From Pectobacterium polonicum (GTDB taxonomy: Bacteria; Pseudomonadota; Gammaproteobacteria; Enterobacterales; Enterobacteriaceae): 64,000 bases of DNA. The notes under the pieces were generated by a model, which was given only the letters and a program-made list of their open reading frames with translations, ran no database searches and had not been told where the DNA came from. The stretch spans positions 1-64,000 of the forward strand of contig NZ_RJTN01000006.1 of NCBI RefSeq assembly GCF_005497185.1, written 5' to 3'. Positions 47,189 to 57,639 of this stretch are shown here, piece after piece. Within the stretch, counting starts at the first letter, position 1. Every line of letters begins with the position of its first letter. The translations under genes and the position numbers were made by a program.

Positions 47189-48529
47189 ATGACGATAACT
47201 ACTCAGGTTGCAGAGCAGCGTAAAGCGCTGGAGCTCGCGGTTGCTCAGGCGCTGGAACTGGCGCGTGCCGGTTCTGATGCGGCAGAGGTCGCGGTGTCAA
47301 AAACGACGGGCATTAGCGTCAGTACCCGTTATGGTGACGTTGAAAATGTTGAATTCAACAGCGATGGTGCGTTGGGCATTACGGTTTATCACCAACAGCG
47401 TAAAGGCAGCGCATCGTCTACCGATCTTAGCCCGGATGCGATAGCCCGTACTGTGCAGGCCGCGCTGGATATCGCGCGTTATACCTCAGTCGATCCTTTT
47501 GCTGGCCCGGCGGATCGCGATCTTCTGGCATTTGACGCGCCGGATCTGGATCTGTTCCATCCAACTGAGTTGGATGCGGATCGCGGCATTGAATTAGCCG
47601 CCCGCGCAGAGCAGGCCGCATTACAGGCTGACAAGCGTATCACTAACACTGAAGGCGGCAGCTTTAACAGTCACTACGGCGTTAAGGTATTTGGCAATAG
47701 CCATGGCTTGCTAAAAAGCTACTGCTCTAGCCGTCATTCCATGTCCAGTTGCGTGATTGCCGAAGTGAATGGCGATATGGAGCGGGATTATGCCTATACC
47801 GTTGGCCGTGCGCTGGATGATTTGCTTAGCCCGGAATGGGTGGGCGAAGAGTGCGCACGCCGGACGTTATCCCGACTGTCACCGCGTAAACTGCCCACCA
47901 TGCAGGCACCGGTGATGTTTTCTGCGGAAGTGGCGACAGGCCTGTTTGGTCACTTAGTCGGCGCCATCAGCGGCGGCAGCGTTTATCGTAAATCTACCTT
48001 TCTGCTGGATAAGCTGGGTCAGCAGATTCTGCCGGAGTGGCTGACGATTGAGGAGCTGCCGCACTTGCTAAAAGGGCTGGCTTCTACGCCGTTCGACAGC
48101 GAAGGTGTGCGGACGCAGGCGCGTGAAATTGTGAAAGCAGGCGTGTTGCAGACGTGGCTGATGACGAGCTACTCCGCACGTAAGTTGGGAATGCAGAGCA
48201 CCGGCCACGCGGGTGGTATCCACAATTGGCGGATTGCCGGACAAGGTTTAGATTTCAACGGCATGTTGAAACAGATGGGCAAAGGCCTGCTGGTGACCGA
48301 ACTGATGGGGCAAGGTGTGAGCGGTGTGACGGGGGATTATTCTCGTGGGGCATCTGGCTTCTGGGTCGAAAACGGTGAAATTCAGTATCCGGTCAGCGAG
48401 ATAACGATTGCGGGCAACCTGAAAGACATGCTGCGTAATATTGTGACGGTGGGGAACGATATCGAAACCCGAAGCAATATCCAGTGTGGTTCCGTGTTGC
48501 TGCCTGAAATGAAGATCGCAGGGGAATAA
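47189..48529 (+). CDS. pmbA: metalloprotease-complex subunit PmbA (TldE)
   Basis: A 446-aa partner of TldD. It has the same fold but no HExxxH motif, as in the family. [18 protein letters not shown] and [21 protein letters not shown] are typical stretches. It processes microcin B17 and degrades CcdA in E. coli. It is separated from tldD by the aae genes and darP. Confidence 0.96.
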   Translation: MTITTQVAEQRKALELAVAQALELARAGSDAAEVAVSKTTGISVSTRYGDVENVEFNSDGALGITVYHQQRKGSASSTDLSPDAIARTVQAALDIARYTSVDPFAGPADRDLLAFDAPDLDLFHPTELDADRGIELAARAEQAALQADKRITNTEGGSFNSHYGVKVFGNSHGLLKSYCSSRHSMSSCVIAEVNGDMERDYAYTVGRALDDLLSPEWVGEECARRTLSRLSPRKLPTMQAPVMFSAEVATGLFGHLVGAISGGSVYRKSTFLLDKLGQQILPEWLTIEELPHLLKGLASTPFDSEGVRTQAREIVKAGVLQTWLMTSYSARKLGMQSTGHAGGIHNWRIAGQGLDFNGMLKQMGKGLLVTELMGQGVSGVTGDYSRGASGFWVENGEIQYPVSEITIAGNLKDMLRNIVTVGNDIETRSNIQCGSVLLPEMKIAGE

Positions 48530-48543
48530 GCCTGCTCTGTATG

Positions 48544-48582
48544 AGTAACCGTCGCCGTCGGCAGTGTCCGACGGCTGTTACT
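48544..48582. terminator. hairpin between convergent pmbA and rnk
   Basis: Inner stem GCCGTCGG/CCGACGGC (48554-48561, 48568-48575), extended by AGTAAC/GTTACT (48544-48549, 48577-48582). It is strong but lacks a long T run; it could serve either gene. Confidence 0.7.
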
Positions 48583-48593
48583 CTATCTCTGGC

Positions 48594-49004
48594 TTAGCGG
48601 TGGTACTCGCCCGCGGCTTCTGGCTGATAGAGTAGTTCTAGTACTTCAATTCGCGTTTCTTCACCGTTTGGCAGCTGCCAGGTGATAGAATTTCCCACAT
48701 GCATTCCCAATAGTGCTGCGCCCAGCGGAGCCATCACCGACAGCGGTTCTTTGCTGTCCTTCACTGCGGCTGGATAAACCAGCGTGCGGATGTGCTCTTC
48801 GTTGGTATTCAGATCGCGGAAACGCACCCGACTATTCATGGTGACGACATGTGAGGGAATCGATGCCGAAGGCAGAATTTCTGCCCGATCCAGTTCCTCA
48901 TTCAACGCCTGTGCGATATCGCTGTCCGCAAAGGCGGGCTGCTCCAATAACATATCCAGACGTTCTGCATCCAATTCACTGATTGTCAGGTTAGGTTTCG
49001 TCAT
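48594..49004 (-). CDS. rnk: regulator of nucleoside diphosphate kinase
   Basis: A 136-aa protein of the Rnk/GreA-C family. An N-terminal coiled region with [15 protein letters not shown] precedes a FKBP-like C-terminal domain ([36 protein letters not shown]). It resembles E. coli Rnk, which binds RNA polymerase in place of GreA/DksA-like factors. GGAG precedes the start. It follows the npr terminator. Confidence 0.92.
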   Translation of the reverse strand: MTKPNLTISELDAERLDMLLEQPAFADSDIAQALNEELDRAEILPSASIPSHVVTMNSRVRFRDLNTNEEHIRTLVYPAAVKDSKEPLSVMAPLGAALLGMHVGNSITWQLPNGEETRIEVLELLYQPEAAGEYHR

Positions 49005-49041
49005 ACTCCTCTCCAGTTGGTATTTTCAGATGATATAAAAA

Positions 49042-49080
49042 TAACCCCCCGCGCCCAAAGGAGCAGGGGGTATAAGAAAA
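49042..49080 (-). terminator. terminator of the rpoN-npr gene string
   Basis: ATACCCCCTGC pairs with GCGGGGGGT on the minus strand (49042-49073) and is followed by TATTTTTAT. It lies about 90 nt after npr. Confidence 0.8.
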
Positions 49081-49159
49081 TATGATATATGTGGATAGTA
49101 GGAGGTTCGGAAGGGAAAGTGAAGCACTAAGGTGTACAGATAGCCAGCTAAGGAAATCG

Positions 49160-49432
49160 CTAGTCTTCGTCGAACCCAGCTTCAAATAGCTTGATGACGG
49201 CGGCAAGCGCCTGTTCTTCATCTGGGCCAGTGGCTTCCACCTCAATGAGACGCCCTTTGGCCGAGTCCAGCATCAGCATGGCAATCACGCTGCTGGCTTC
49301 GGCTTCGGTGCCGCTGTCATTACGCAGTATCACTTCTGCATCAAAGCTCTGCACCAGCTCGAACAACTTCATCGCTGGGCGAGCGTGCATGCCCAGCTTA
49401 TTTTTGATTTCAACCGTTTGCCGGACTGTCAT
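49160..49432 (-). CDS. npr: nitrogen-PTS phosphocarrier NPr
   Basis: A 90-aa HPr-like protein. His16 in [17 protein letters not shown] is the phosphorylation site, and the Ser-46-equivalent region reads [16 protein letters not shown]. It carries phosphate from PtsP to PtsN. It is last in the rpoN-hpf-ptsN-rapZ-npr string, 31 nt after rapZ. Confidence 0.96.
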   Translation of the reverse strand: MTVRQTVEIKNKLGMHARPAMKLFELVQSFDAEVILRNDSGTEAEASSVIAMLMLDSAKGRLIEVEATGPDEEQALAAVIKLFEAGFDED

Positions 49433-49463
49433 GGGTTACCTGGCTGTGCTGGTTTGCCGACTA

Positions 49464-50321
49464 TCACGAGGGTTTACGTTTTTCCAGCGTACGGTGGCGT
49501 GACTGTACGTTCTTACCGCGTGAGCGGAAGTAGTCTGCCAACTGTTCAGCGACGTAGACGGAACGGTGCTTACCGCCAGTACAGCCAATGGCGACGGTCA
49601 GGTAGCTACGGTTATTGGTTTCCAGCATCGGCAGCCACAGTTCGAGATAGCTACGAGTCTGGTAGATGAAGTTGTGAACTTCGGTATGCCTGTCGAGGAA
49701 GGACGCAACGGGCTTGTCCAGACCGGTCATCGGACGCAGTTTCGGGTCCCAGTGCGGGTTCGGCAGGAAACGTACGTCAAAGACGTAATCCGCATCGATA
49801 GGAATACCGTGCTTAAAGCCGAACGATTCGAACACCATCGTAAGCTCGCGTTCCCGCTTGCCGAGCAGCCGTGTACGCAGCATTTCGGCCAGTTCGTGCA
49901 CCGACATCTCTGAGGTGTCGATAATCAGATCGGCGCGCGAACGCAGCGGTTCCAGCAGGTCACTTTCTTCATCAATCGCGCTTTCCAACGACAGATTCTT
50001 GCTGGACAGTGGGTGCAGGCGGCGGGTGTCACTATAGCGACGGATCAGCGTGTTGCGATCGGCATCCAGAAACAGCAACTGAGGTGAGAAGCTTGATGGC
50101 AGTTGCTCCATGGCATGCTCGAAGATCTCTGGAGATTCCGGCATATTGCGCACGTCAATGCTGACTGCGGCAGAAATATTACGAGCCGCAAGCGTATTTG
50201 CCAGTTCTGGCAGCAGAACCACTGGTAGATTATCTACGCAGTAGAACCCCATATCTTCCAATGCGCGCAGGGCGACAGATTTTCCTGAACCTGAGCGACC
50301 GCTGACAATCATCAGTACCAT
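49464..50321 (-). CDS. rapZ: RNase adapter protein RapZ
   Basis: A 285-aa RNA-binding adapter that guides RNase E to sRNA GlmZ, controlling glucosamine-6-phosphate synthase. The Walker A is GRSGSGKS (residues 8-15), and the C-terminal basic segment [19 protein letters not shown] binds RNA. The ATG at 50321 has GAGGGGAG upstream; the frame is open seven codons earlier. Confidence 0.96.
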   Translation of the reverse strand: MVLMIVSGRSGSGKSVALRALEDMGFYCVDNLPVVLLPELANTLAARNISAAVSIDVRNMPESPEIFEHAMEQLPSSFSPQLLFLDADRNTLIRRYSDTRRLHPLSSKNLSLESAIDEESDLLEPLRSRADLIIDTSEMSVHELAEMLRTRLLGKRERELTMVFESFGFKHGIPIDADYVFDVRFLPNPHWDPKLRPMTGLDKPVASFLDRHTEVHNFIYQTRSYLELWLPMLETNNRSYLTVAIGCTGGKHRSVYVAEQLADYFRSRGKNVQSRHRTLEKRKPS

Positions 50322-50475
50322 CTGACGACTCCCCTCTGGCAACGTGATGGCGAATTTTCATTGCCATGATTTTTATGATGTATCGCTAAAAAATGACGGC
50401 TTAGCGCACGGATTGCAAGTATTCTCTCGTTCTACTGCGAATAGCCCGTCATCGTGAGTATGACGATCGTCTGGT

Positions 50476-50949
50476 TTAACCCGCTTCCGTCATAATCTGG
50501 TACAGCTCTTCATCGCTTTGCGCCGCGCGTAGGCGTCGGCAAACCGTTTTATCCGCCAGTCGCTTGGCAACAAGCGATAGGGTATGCAAATGGGTTTTAC
50601 ATTGTTCCGCCGGAACCAGCAAGGCAAAAAGCAGATCAACGGCCTGATTATCAATAGCATCGAAAGCGATCGGTTGCTCTAACTGGATGAAAACACCGAT
50701 GGCACCCAGTGCATTATCGTCTTCCAGCTTACCGTGAGGAATGGCAATGCCGCCGCCGATTCCCGTGCTGCCCATCCGCTCCCGGGTCAGGATGGCATCA
50801 AAGATAATTTGCGAGGGAATGTTAAGCTGCCTGGCGGCCAGCTCGCTGATAATTTCCAATGCCCGTTTTTTACTCTGGCAATGGACGGTGCTTCGGGTGC
50901 ACTCAGGGCGTAAGACGGTGCTGAGTTGCAATACGGGATCGTGGCTCAT
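50476..50949 (-). CDS. ptsN: nitrogen-PTS enzyme IIA PtsN
   Basis: A 157-aa EIIA-Ntr that takes phosphate from NPr and regulates potassium transport and sigma-54-linked functions. The phosphorylated His lies in GGGIAIPHGKLEDDN. The family start MSHDPVLQLSTVL at 50949 was chosen; 29 upstream codons are open but cover a strong hairpin. The Shine-Dalgarno is weak, so coupling or mRNA structure may matter. Confidence 0.93.
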   Translation of the reverse strand: MSHDPVLQLSTVLRPECTRSTVHCQSKKRALEIISELAARQLNIPSQIIFDAILTRERMGSTGIGGGIAIPHGKLEDDNALGAIGVFIQLEQPIAFDAIDNQAVDLLFALLVPAEQCKTHLHTLSLVAKRLADKTVCRRLRAAQSDEELYQIMTEAG

Positions 50950-50986
50950 TTTATTTTCACTTAACGACGCTTTCACTTCTGGTGAT

Positions 50987-51013
50987 CCCGCGCCATCCGT
51001 CGGATAGCGCGGG
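50987..51013 (-). other. 12-bp hairpin between hpf and ptsN
   Basis: CCCGCGCTATCC and GGATGGCGCGGG pair (one G-U) around a GAC loop on the minus strand, ending 37 nt before the ptsN ATG. No U run follows, so it is more likely an mRNA-processing or protection element than a terminator. Confidence 0.65.
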
Positions 51014-51045
51014 TTTGTTCCTTTACCAAATGGCAAAGGAGAAAG

Positions 51046-51333
51046 TTAGTGCTGCTTGAGTTTATCTTTATGCTTATTGAGCTGTCTTGCCAGCTTATCA
51101 ATCAATAAGTCTATCGCGGCGTACATATCTGCCGCCTCGGAGGTTGCATGCAGCTCCCCACCATTAACATGGAGCGTGGCCTCGGCAATTTGCTGAACTT
51201 TTTCCACTCTCAATACCACATTGACCTGATTAATCCGGTCAAAATACTGCTCTAATTTGGCAAATTTGCCATTGACAAAATCACGCAGTGGTTCAGTGAT
51301 CTCGATGTGGTGTCCGGTAATGTTGAGCTGCAT
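51046..51333 (-). CDS. hpf: ribosome hibernation-promoting factor HPF
   Basis: A 95-aa short HPF that binds the 30S decoding site and helps form 100S ribosomes in stationary phase. MQLNITGHHIEITEPLRDFV opens it and it ends NKHKDKLKQH; the length equals E. coli HPF. Start at 51333; nine further upstream codons are open. Confidence 0.96.
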   Translation of the reverse strand: MQLNITGHHIEITEPLRDFVNGKFAKLEQYFDRINQVNVVLRVEKVQQIAEATLHVNGGELHATSEAADMYAAIDLLIDKLARQLNKHKDKLKQH

Positions 51334-51356
51334 AGTGTCTTCCTTCTCTGTTGAGA

Positions 51357-52790
51357 TCAAATCAGTTGTTTACGCTGATTTGATGGTGGGATAGATAAAG
51401 ACTCTCGGTATTTTGCGACGGTACGGCGTGCCACAATGATGCCCTGATCGGAAAGCAGCGTGGTGAGCTTGCTGTCGCTCAATGGCTTCGCAGGGTTTTC
51501 CGCCGCAATAAGCTTTTTCACTAGCGCGCGGATTGCCGTTGACGAGGCTTCTCCGCCGCTATCGGTATTAACGTGGCTGGAGAAGAAATATTTTAGCTCA
51601 AAAATGCCGCGTGGGCTGTGCAGGAACTTCTGTGTCGTCACGCGTGAGATGGTGGATTCATGCATATCCACCGCCTGGGCGATGTCTGCCAATACCATAG
51701 GCTTCATGAATTCTTCACCCTGCTCGAAGAAATCCTGCTGCTGCTCGACGATGCAGCGGGTCACCTTCAGCAGCGTATCGTTGCGACTTTCCAGACTTTT
51801 GATGAGCCAGCGCGCTTCTTGCAGATTGCTGCGGATAAACTGCCCATCGCTGTCGTTGCGCGCGCTGTTACCCAGCGCCGCATATTGCTGGTTAATCTGC
51901 AAGCGGGGAACGCTGTCGGTGTTCAGTTCAACGGACCAGACTCCCTGAATTTTACGCACCAGTACATCAGGGATCACATATTCAGATTCACCCGTGTTAA
52001 TCGACTGCCCAGGACGGGGATCGAGCGACTGGATCAACGCCAGTGCTTCTTTCAGCACCTCTTCTTTCAGGCGAGTCACGCGGATCAGGCTGCGGAAATC
52101 ATGATTGGCTAACAGATCGAGATGATCGCTGACGATCAGGCGCGCTTCGGTCAGGCGTGGCGTGTCGTCGGCGAATTGGGAAAGCTGCACCAGCAGACAA
52201 TCACGCAGGTCGCGGGCGGCGACGCCAACGGGATCGAAGCGCTGCACGCGTTTGAGTACGGCTTCAACTTCTTCCAGCGTCACGTCATCGTCACCGATGC
52301 TGTCGAGGATGTCTTCCAGCGGTACAGTCAGGTAGCCAGTGTTGTCCACTGCATCGACAATTGAGGTCGCGATGGCGGCGTCGGTATCTGAAAACGGCGT
52401 CAGTTCAACCTGCCACATCAGGTAATCCTGAAGCGTTTGCGTGGTTTCACCTTGATAAATCGGCAGTTCTTCGTCGCGATAATCGGTGCCGGTGCCCGAT
52501 GGCGTGCCCGCGGAATAAATCTCATCCCAGGTGGCATCGAGCGGTAATTCTTCCGGCATGTCCCGTTGTTCAAGGGCTTCACCGGTATCCAGTGAATCGC
52601 TGTCTGCCTTTTCGAATGACTCGATTTCGTCGTGCTGATCCGTTTGTTCGAGCAACGGATTGCTTTCCAGCGCCAGTTGAATCTCCTGTTGCAATTCAAG
52701 CGTGGACAGCTGCAACAGCCGAATTGCCTGTTGGAGCTGTGGAGTCATGGCCAGTTGCTGGCTAAGCCTGAGTTGCAAACCTTGCTTCAT
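51357..52790 (-). CDS. rpoN: RNA polymerase sigma-54 factor
   Basis: A 477-aa sigma-54. Region I at the N-terminus is Gln/Leu-rich ([20 protein letters not shown]). It is followed by an acidic region II (about 50-110), a core-binding region, a helix-turn-helix, and the RpoN box [13 protein letters not shown] near the C-terminus. It is needed for nitrogen assimilation and, in soft-rot bacteria, for the hrp genes. It is 49 nt after lptB. Confidence 0.97.
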   Translation of the reverse strand: MKQGLQLRLSQQLAMTPQLQQAIRLLQLSTLELQQEIQLALESNPLLEQTDQHDEIESFEKADSDSLDTGEALEQRDMPEELPLDATWDEIYSAGTPSGTGTDYRDEELPIYQGETTQTLQDYLMWQVELTPFSDTDAAIATSIVDAVDNTGYLTVPLEDILDSIGDDDVTLEEVEAVLKRVQRFDPVGVAARDLRDCLLVQLSQFADDTPRLTEARLIVSDHLDLLANHDFRSLIRVTRLKEEVLKEALALIQSLDPRPGQSINTGESEYVIPDVLVRKIQGVWSVELNTDSVPRLQINQQYAALGNSARNDSDGQFIRSNLQEARWLIKSLESRNDTLLKVTRCIVEQQQDFFEQGEEFMKPMVLADIAQAVDMHESTISRVTTQKFLHSPRGIFELKYFFSSHVNTDSGGEASSTAIRALVKKLIAAENPAKPLSDSKLTTLLSDQGIIVARRTVAKYRESLSIPPSNQRKQLI

Positions 52791-52839
52791 AAATCGCGCT
52801 AACGTCCCATAAGTACTGCAAAAAGAAAATATTACCCTA

Positions 52840-53565
52840 TCAGAGTCGGAAGCCTTCGCCCAGATAGACGCGTTTCACCTGTTCATCGGCCAGAATATCG
52901 GTCGGTGAACCGTGGGCGATCAGGTTGCCCTGACTCACGATGTAGGCTCGTTCACAGACATCCAGCGTTTCGCGGACGTTATGATCGGTAATCAACACGC
53001 CCAGTCCGCTGTCACGCAGATGCTCAATAATTTTTTTAATATCCAGCACGGAGATCGGGTCTACGCCCGCAAACGGTTCATCCAGCAGGATAAATTTTGG
53101 GTTTGCCGCTAGCGCACGCGCAATCTCTACGCGGCGTCTTTCCCCACCGGACAGCGATTGTCCCAGACTATCGCGCAAATGAATAATATGGAATTCTTCC
53201 ATTAGCTCATTGGCTCGATCTTCCTGCTGCTCTGTCGTCAGATCTTTACGGATCTGTAACACTGCCATCAGGTTGTCATAGACGCTTAAGCGGCGAAAAA
53301 TCGAGGCTTCCTGTGGCAAATAGCCGATGCCGCGCAGCGCACGTTCGTGCAAAGGAAGCAGGCTGATGTCGTCGTCGTCAATGACGATGCGCCCTTCATC
53401 ACGCGGAACGATGCCCACCACCATGTAGAATGTTGTCGTTTTGCCAGCACCGTTCGGCCCGAGCAGGCCGACGATTTCACCAGAGTTGACGGTGAGACTG
53501 ACGTTTTCCACGACCTTACGGCCTTTGTACGCCTTAGCCAGATTTTCTGCGGTTAATGTTGCCAT
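52840..53565 (-). CDS. lptB: LPS transport ATPase LptB
   Basis: A 241-aa ATPase that powers extraction of LPS from the inner membrane with LptFG. Walker A is [15 protein letters not shown], the signature is [15 protein letters not shown] and Walker B is [13 protein letters not shown]. It starts 3 nt after lptA. Confidence 0.97.
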   Translation of the reverse strand: MATLTAENLAKAYKGRKVVENVSLTVNSGEIVGLLGPNGAGKTTTFYMVVGIVPRDEGRIVIDDDDISLLPLHERALRGIGYLPQEASIFRRLSVYDNLMAVLQIRKDLTTEQQEDRANELMEEFHIIHLRDSLGQSLSGGERRRVEIARALAANPKFILLDEPFAGVDPISVLDIKKIIEHLRDSGLGVLITDHNVRETLDVCERAYIVSQGNLIAHGSPTDILADEQVKRVYLGEGFRL

Positions 53566-53568
53566 AAC

Positions 53569-54141
53569 TTATTCAGTGACCCGTGGTTGCGGTTGTTGAG
53601 AACGAGAAGGCTGGCTTTTGTTCTCTTTCTCCTGAAGCTGAGAGGGGACTAACACCGTCGTCACGCGTTTTCCTTTATCGCTGGTCGCTTCCATCTGCTG
53701 CTGTTTCACCAGATAGGTGATGCGATCGCCTTTGACATTGCTGTCCTGCTGTTCCAGGTAGGCATTGCCTGTGAGTACCAGAAAGTCTTTGGCCAGCTCG
53801 TAGCGGATTTTCTGTGCGTGACCTTTTACCGGTTTGCCGTTGTCCTGCATCTGGTAGAACGTCACAGGGTTGCCGTAACCTTCCACCACTTCACTGCCTT
53901 GCGTGCCCTGTGGACGCGTCACGACGACCTTGTCGGCTTTCACTTCAATCGTGCCTTGCTTCACGACAACATTACCGGTGAACGTCACCGTGTTGCCCTG
54001 CATGTCCAGAGATTGCTGTGCTGAATCAATGTGAATAGGTTGGTTGCTATCGCCTGTAACGGCAAAGGCGGAAACGCTGACGGCGAACAGCGAGCTGGCG
54101 ATCAGGGTGTTACGCATCAGGTTATTGGTTTTGGATTTCAT
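53569..54141 (-). CDS. lptA: LPS periplasmic bridge protein LptA
   Basis: A 190-aa periplasmic beta-jellyroll. It has a signal peptide (residues about 1-27) and repeat strands such as VTFTGNVVVKQGTIEVKADKVV. LptA monomers form the bridge carrying LPS to LptDE. It overlaps the lptC end by 20 nt. Confidence 0.95.
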   Translation of the reverse strand: MKSKTNNLMRNTLIASSLFAVSVSAFAVTGDSNQPIHIDSAQQSLDMQGNTVTFTGNVVVKQGTIEVKADKVVVTRPQGTQGSEVVEGYGNPVTFYQMQDNGKPVKGHAQKIRYELAKDFLVLTGNAYLEQQDSNVKGDRITYLVKQQQMEATSDKGKRVTTVLVPSQLQEKENKSQPSRSQQPQPRVTE

Positions 54142-54688
54142 AAGAGGTTTTTACCTTTTCGATCAACTCGGCCGTTTTATTACGCAGATTTCCGCGCATT
54201 TTCATTCCGCTTGAGGTAAAGCTGGCGCCGTACAGGGTGACTTCATCATCGGAAGCGACGTCCTGCGTGACCAGGTTCACCTGGGCATTATTCGTTGTGA
54301 TGCGCTGAAGCTGAGTGTCCTTTGTCAGGCTATTCACCTCGACGTGGCCATACAGATAGAGCATCCTGTCTTTTGTCAGCTTGGCGCGATCGGCGCGTAC
54401 TGACCAGGTTGCAATGCCTTGTTCATTGAACAGCGTGGCAACGGGGGTGGTAAACCAACTCAATTGCTCATCGTTGAAATATTCCGCTTTTTCCGAAATC
54501 AGTCTGTAGCTTAGTTTACCCGCAGGGCTGTATACCTGCGTGTTGGTCTTTTCACTGGTATAGACTGGCACAGTCGGGTCATTTGCATCCGGTGTCGATA
54601 CGGTGTCGTCATCCGCAATATTCCAGCCGATGAGGATCAATACCAATAGGGCGAGAAAAGCGGTCAGCCAACGCTTGGTCTTACTCAT
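54122..54688 (-). CDS. lptC: LPS export protein LptC
   Basis: A 188-aa bitopic inner-membrane protein. A single N-terminal helix (RWLTAFLALLVLILIGWNIA) is followed by a periplasmic jellyroll that passes LPS from LptFG to LptA. It overlaps kdsC by ATGA and lptA by 20 nt. Confidence 0.95.
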   Translation of the reverse strand: MSKTKRWLTAFLALLVLILIGWNIADDDTVSTPDANDPTVPVYTSEKTNTQVYSPAGKLSYRLISEKAEYFNDEQLSWFTTPVATLFNEQGIATWSVRADRAKLTKDRMLYLYGHVEVNSLTKDTQLQRITTNNAQVNLVTQDVASDDEVTLYGASFTSSGMKMRGNLRNKTAELIEKVKTSYEIQNQ

Positions 54689-55251
54689 ATCGACAACCCT
54701 TTGGCATGCTCCAGCTTGTCCTGCGAGAACAGAATCAAATCACACAGCTCACGCACTGCGCCACGACCACCCGCAATGCGAGTGACATAATCCGCGCGCG
54801 GTAACAGCAACGGGTGGGCGTCCGCTACGGCAACGCTCAGACCAACCTGTGCCATCACTGGCCAGTCGATCATATCGTCGCCGATATAGGCCACCTGATT
54901 TGCTGTGACCGACAGTTTATCCAACAGATCGTTGAAGGCCAAAACCTTATCCGATTGCCCTTGATAAAGGTGGTTAATGCCCAGTGTTTTACAGCGGTCT
55001 TCCAGCAATTTTGCGGAGCGCCCGGTAATGATGGCAACCTCAAGGCCAGACGTCAGCAAGCAGCGAATACCATAGCCATCACGGACGTTAAACGCTTTCA
55101 GCTCTTCGCCGTGGTTACCCATGTAAATCAGACCATCGGACATTACGCCGTCAACGTCGCAGATTAACAGGCGAACTTCACGGGCTTTATCCAGTACCTG
55201 TTGATCGACAGGCCCATAACAGGTATCGGTTTGCGCCCTGGTTTCACTCAT
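54685..55251 (-). CDS. kdsC: Kdo-8-phosphate phosphatase KdsC
   Basis: A 188-aa HAD-family phosphatase that releases Kdo for LPS core synthesis. HAD motif I is LLICDVDGVMSDG (catalytic Asp), motif II IITGRSAKL, and motif IV YIGDDMIDWPVM. It is 19 nt after kdsD. Confidence 0.96.
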   Translation of the reverse strand: MSETRAQTDTCYGPVDQQVLDKAREVRLLICDVDGVMSDGLIYMGNHGEELKAFNVRDGYGIRCLLTSGLEVAIITGRSAKLLEDRCKTLGINHLYQGQSDKVLAFNDLLDKLSVTANQVAYIGDDMIDWPVMAQVGLSVAVADAHPLLLPRADYVTRIAGGRGAVRELCDLILFSQDKLEHAKGLSI

Positions 55252-55270
55252 TCACAATTATCCTTTCTTT

Positions 55271-56344
55271 TTAAACCACGCCAGCCCGCAGCATATCGTG
55301 CATATGGACAATACCGACCAGACGATCGTTCTCTGCCACCAGCACTGAGGTGATGTGGCGCGACTGCATCAGGTTAAGTGCATCCACCGCCAGCGTTTGC
55401 GGTGCGACCCGGATGCCGCCCGCGGTCATCACATCAGCAATGCGCGCGCTGTTCAAGTCAATATTCATGTCGAAGATGCGGCGCAGGTCACCATCGGTAA
55501 AGATACCCTGAATTTTCATATCCGCTTCGCAGATTACCGTCATACCCAGATTTTTGCGCGTAATTTCCACCAGTGCATCACGCAGCGAGGCATCGTGTGG
55601 GACATGGGGAATCTCGTCGCCAGAATGCATGATATCGCTGATACGCAGTAAAAGTTTGCGGCCAAGTGCGCCACCGGGGTGAGATAGGGCGAAATCTTCG
55701 GCCGTAAAACCGCGCGCCTGTAGCAAAGCCACGGCGAGCGCATCGCCCATAACCAGTGTCGCGGTCGTACTGGTGGTGGGGGCCAAACCGAGCGGGCAGG
55801 CTTCCTGCGGAACGTGGACGCACAGATGTATATCCGCCGCTTTACCCATCGTACTTTCTGGTGCGCTGGTCATACAGATCAAGAACACTTTCTGTCGTTT
55901 CAGAACAGGGATCAGCGACAGAATTTCATGGGATTCGCCAGAGTTGGAAATCGCGATCACGATATCGTGCGGCGTTACCATGCCGAGGTCACCGTGGCTG
56001 GCTTCGCCTGGATGGACAAAAAAAGCGGGCGTACCGGTGCTGGCGAAGGTTGCGGCAATCTTGCAGCCGATGTGGCCGGACTTGCCCATTCCCATCACCA
56101 CCACTTTGCCCTGACAGTGAAAGATCTTTTTACAGGCGAGCGTAAAATTGTCATCAATATACTGATCTAATTGCGCAAGCCCATCGCGCTCGATGCTCAG
56201 TACCTGTTTGCCTGCCTGCTGGAAATCGAAGTTTGCTGGTAGTTCATGCCGCTTCTGTGGCGTGTGATCGGCTTGTGGTGCGTGATCGGATAGTGCACGG
56301 TCAGACGGCTGTTTTAGATGAGCATCTTGTTCAAACTGTGACAT
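55271..56344 (-). CDS. kdsD: arabinose-5-phosphate isomerase KdsD, N-terminally extended
   Basis: A 357-aa isomerase making arabinose 5-phosphate from ribulose 5-phosphate for Kdo. It has a SIS domain (KVVVMGMGKSGHIGCKIAATFASTGTPAFF, then SNSGESHEI) and two C-terminal CBS domains. E. coli KdsD is 328 aa; here about 29 extra residues at the N-terminus are polar and His/Pro-rich (SDHAPQADHTPQKRHELPAN). No later Met precedes the SIS domain, so the extension appears genuine. AGGA precedes the ATG. Confidence 0.93.
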   Translation of the reverse strand: MSQFEQDAHLKQPSDRALSDHAPQADHTPQKRHELPANFDFQQAGKQVLSIERDGLAQLDQYIDDNFTLACKKIFHCQGKVVVMGMGKSGHIGCKIAATFASTGTPAFFVHPGEASHGDLGMVTPHDIVIAISNSGESHEILSLIPVLKRQKVFLICMTSAPESTMGKAADIHLCVHVPQEACPLGLAPTTSTTATLVMGDALAVALLQARGFTAEDFALSHPGGALGRKLLLRISDIMHSGDEIPHVPHDASLRDALVEITRKNLGMTVICEADMKIQGIFTDGDLRRIFDMNIDLNSARIADVMTAGGIRVAPQTLAVDALNLMQSRHITSVLVAENDRLVGIVHMHDMLRAGVV

Positions 56345-56384
56345 ACCAATAGTCCTGATTATGGTGAAAAACGAAACCGCGTAA

Positions 56385-57350
56385 TTATGAAAAACAGAAC
56401 AACACCGTAAGGTAGGCGATAAACGTGCAGCATAATAATGCGCCTGCGCCCTGTCCTATATGGCGTTTTTTGCTGAGGCACAGCGCGGTTAACAACACGC
56501 TCGCCGCCAGCATGACCCAATAGTCGCGCTGAAAAACCTGAGGGTTCAGTGCGCCCGGCGAGAGCAGTGCGGGCACGCCCAGCACAATCGCAATATTAAA
56601 GATGTTCGAGCCAATCAGGTTACCCAGTGCAATATCATCTTCTTTCTTCAACGTCCCGACGATGGCGGTAGCGAGCTCAGGCAGGCTGGTGCCGATCGCC
56701 AATATGGTCAGTCCGATGGTCAATTCGCTGACATCGAAGTAGCGCGCAATGACGGTCGCATTATCCACCACCATCCGGGCGGCCATGGGTAAAATAATCA
56801 TACCGAGAATCAGCCACAGGACGGCAGCCATCTGATTGCTGTCGTCCTGCGGCAGTTCTGCCAACTGTTCACGGGTCAGGCTGTCGCCGCCTTCCCGCTG
56901 TGCCTGTTGTGCCATACGCAGTATCAACACCAGGCACAGAATCGCGGCGAAGAGTAGCATCATGCCGTCGGCGCGACTCAGGTAGCTATCATGCAGTAAA
57001 ACGCCACACAATAAAGTGACGGACAACATGAGCGGCAATTCTCGGCGCAGCAGAGTCGAATGTACCGTGAGCGGGCGAATGAGTGCCGCGCTGCCGAGGA
57101 TGAGTAAAATATTGGTGATATTGGAGCCGATAACATTGCCGACGGCCATATCGTTTTGATCGTTTAAGGCCGCAGTAACCGAAACGATCAGCTCAGGTAG
57201 TGAGGTGCCGAAGCCGACAATAGTGATGCCGATAACGAAAGGAGGTAAGCCAAGAGAACGCGCAAGCACGGCGGCACCATAGACAAGACGATCGGCACCG
57301 TAAACCAGTAATAGCAAACCAACGAACAAGAGTAGTGTTGCAAACAGCAT
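56385..57350 (-). CDS. yrbG: calcium/sodium antiporter YrbG
   Basis: A 321-aa inner-membrane exchanger of the Ca2+:cation antiporter family. There are two inverted blocks: GFGTSLPELIVSVTAALND with NVIGSNITNILLILG, then AIGTSLPELATAIVGTLKK with NLIGSNIFNIAIVLG. These are the alpha repeats that carry ion-binding Glu residues. It is first in the minus-strand yrbG-kdsD-kdsC-lpt string and divergent from mlaF. Confidence 0.94.
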   Translation of the reverse strand: MLFATLLLFVGLLLLVYGADRLVYGAAVLARSLGLPPFVIGITIVGFGTSLPELIVSVTAALNDQNDMAVGNVIGSNITNILLILGSAALIRPLTVHSTLLRRELPLMLSVTLLCGVLLHDSYLSRADGMMLLFAAILCLVLILRMAQQAQREGGDSLTREQLAELPQDDSNQMAAVLWLILGMIILPMAARMVVDNATVIARYFDVSELTIGLTILAIGTSLPELATAIVGTLKKEDDIALGNLIGSNIFNIAIVLGVPALLSPGALNPQVFQRDYWVMLAASVLLTALCLSKKRHIGQGAGALLCCTFIAYLTVLFCFS

Positions 57351-57639
57351 GCAGCGTCCTTTAATAGGATATAATCACCAGCTTGTTGTCGAATAAGTCA
57401 GTATTTCTGGACGAGTTTCGCACAAAAAGCTCTTTTCTGTGATGAGTGCTAATTCTGACGGTGCTTGGCGAAAAAGTAAAACCTGTCGCGATAAGTAAAA
57501 TCAGGTAACGGTTTACGCCGCCATTTTGGACAAGAACTTACGGTAAGTTTTTGTAAAACTCTCACTCTAATGAAAGTCAGCCGTTAGGCTGGAGTGAAAG
57601 ATGTTCTATAAGCGTACTGATTGGTAAGGAATGGAAATA

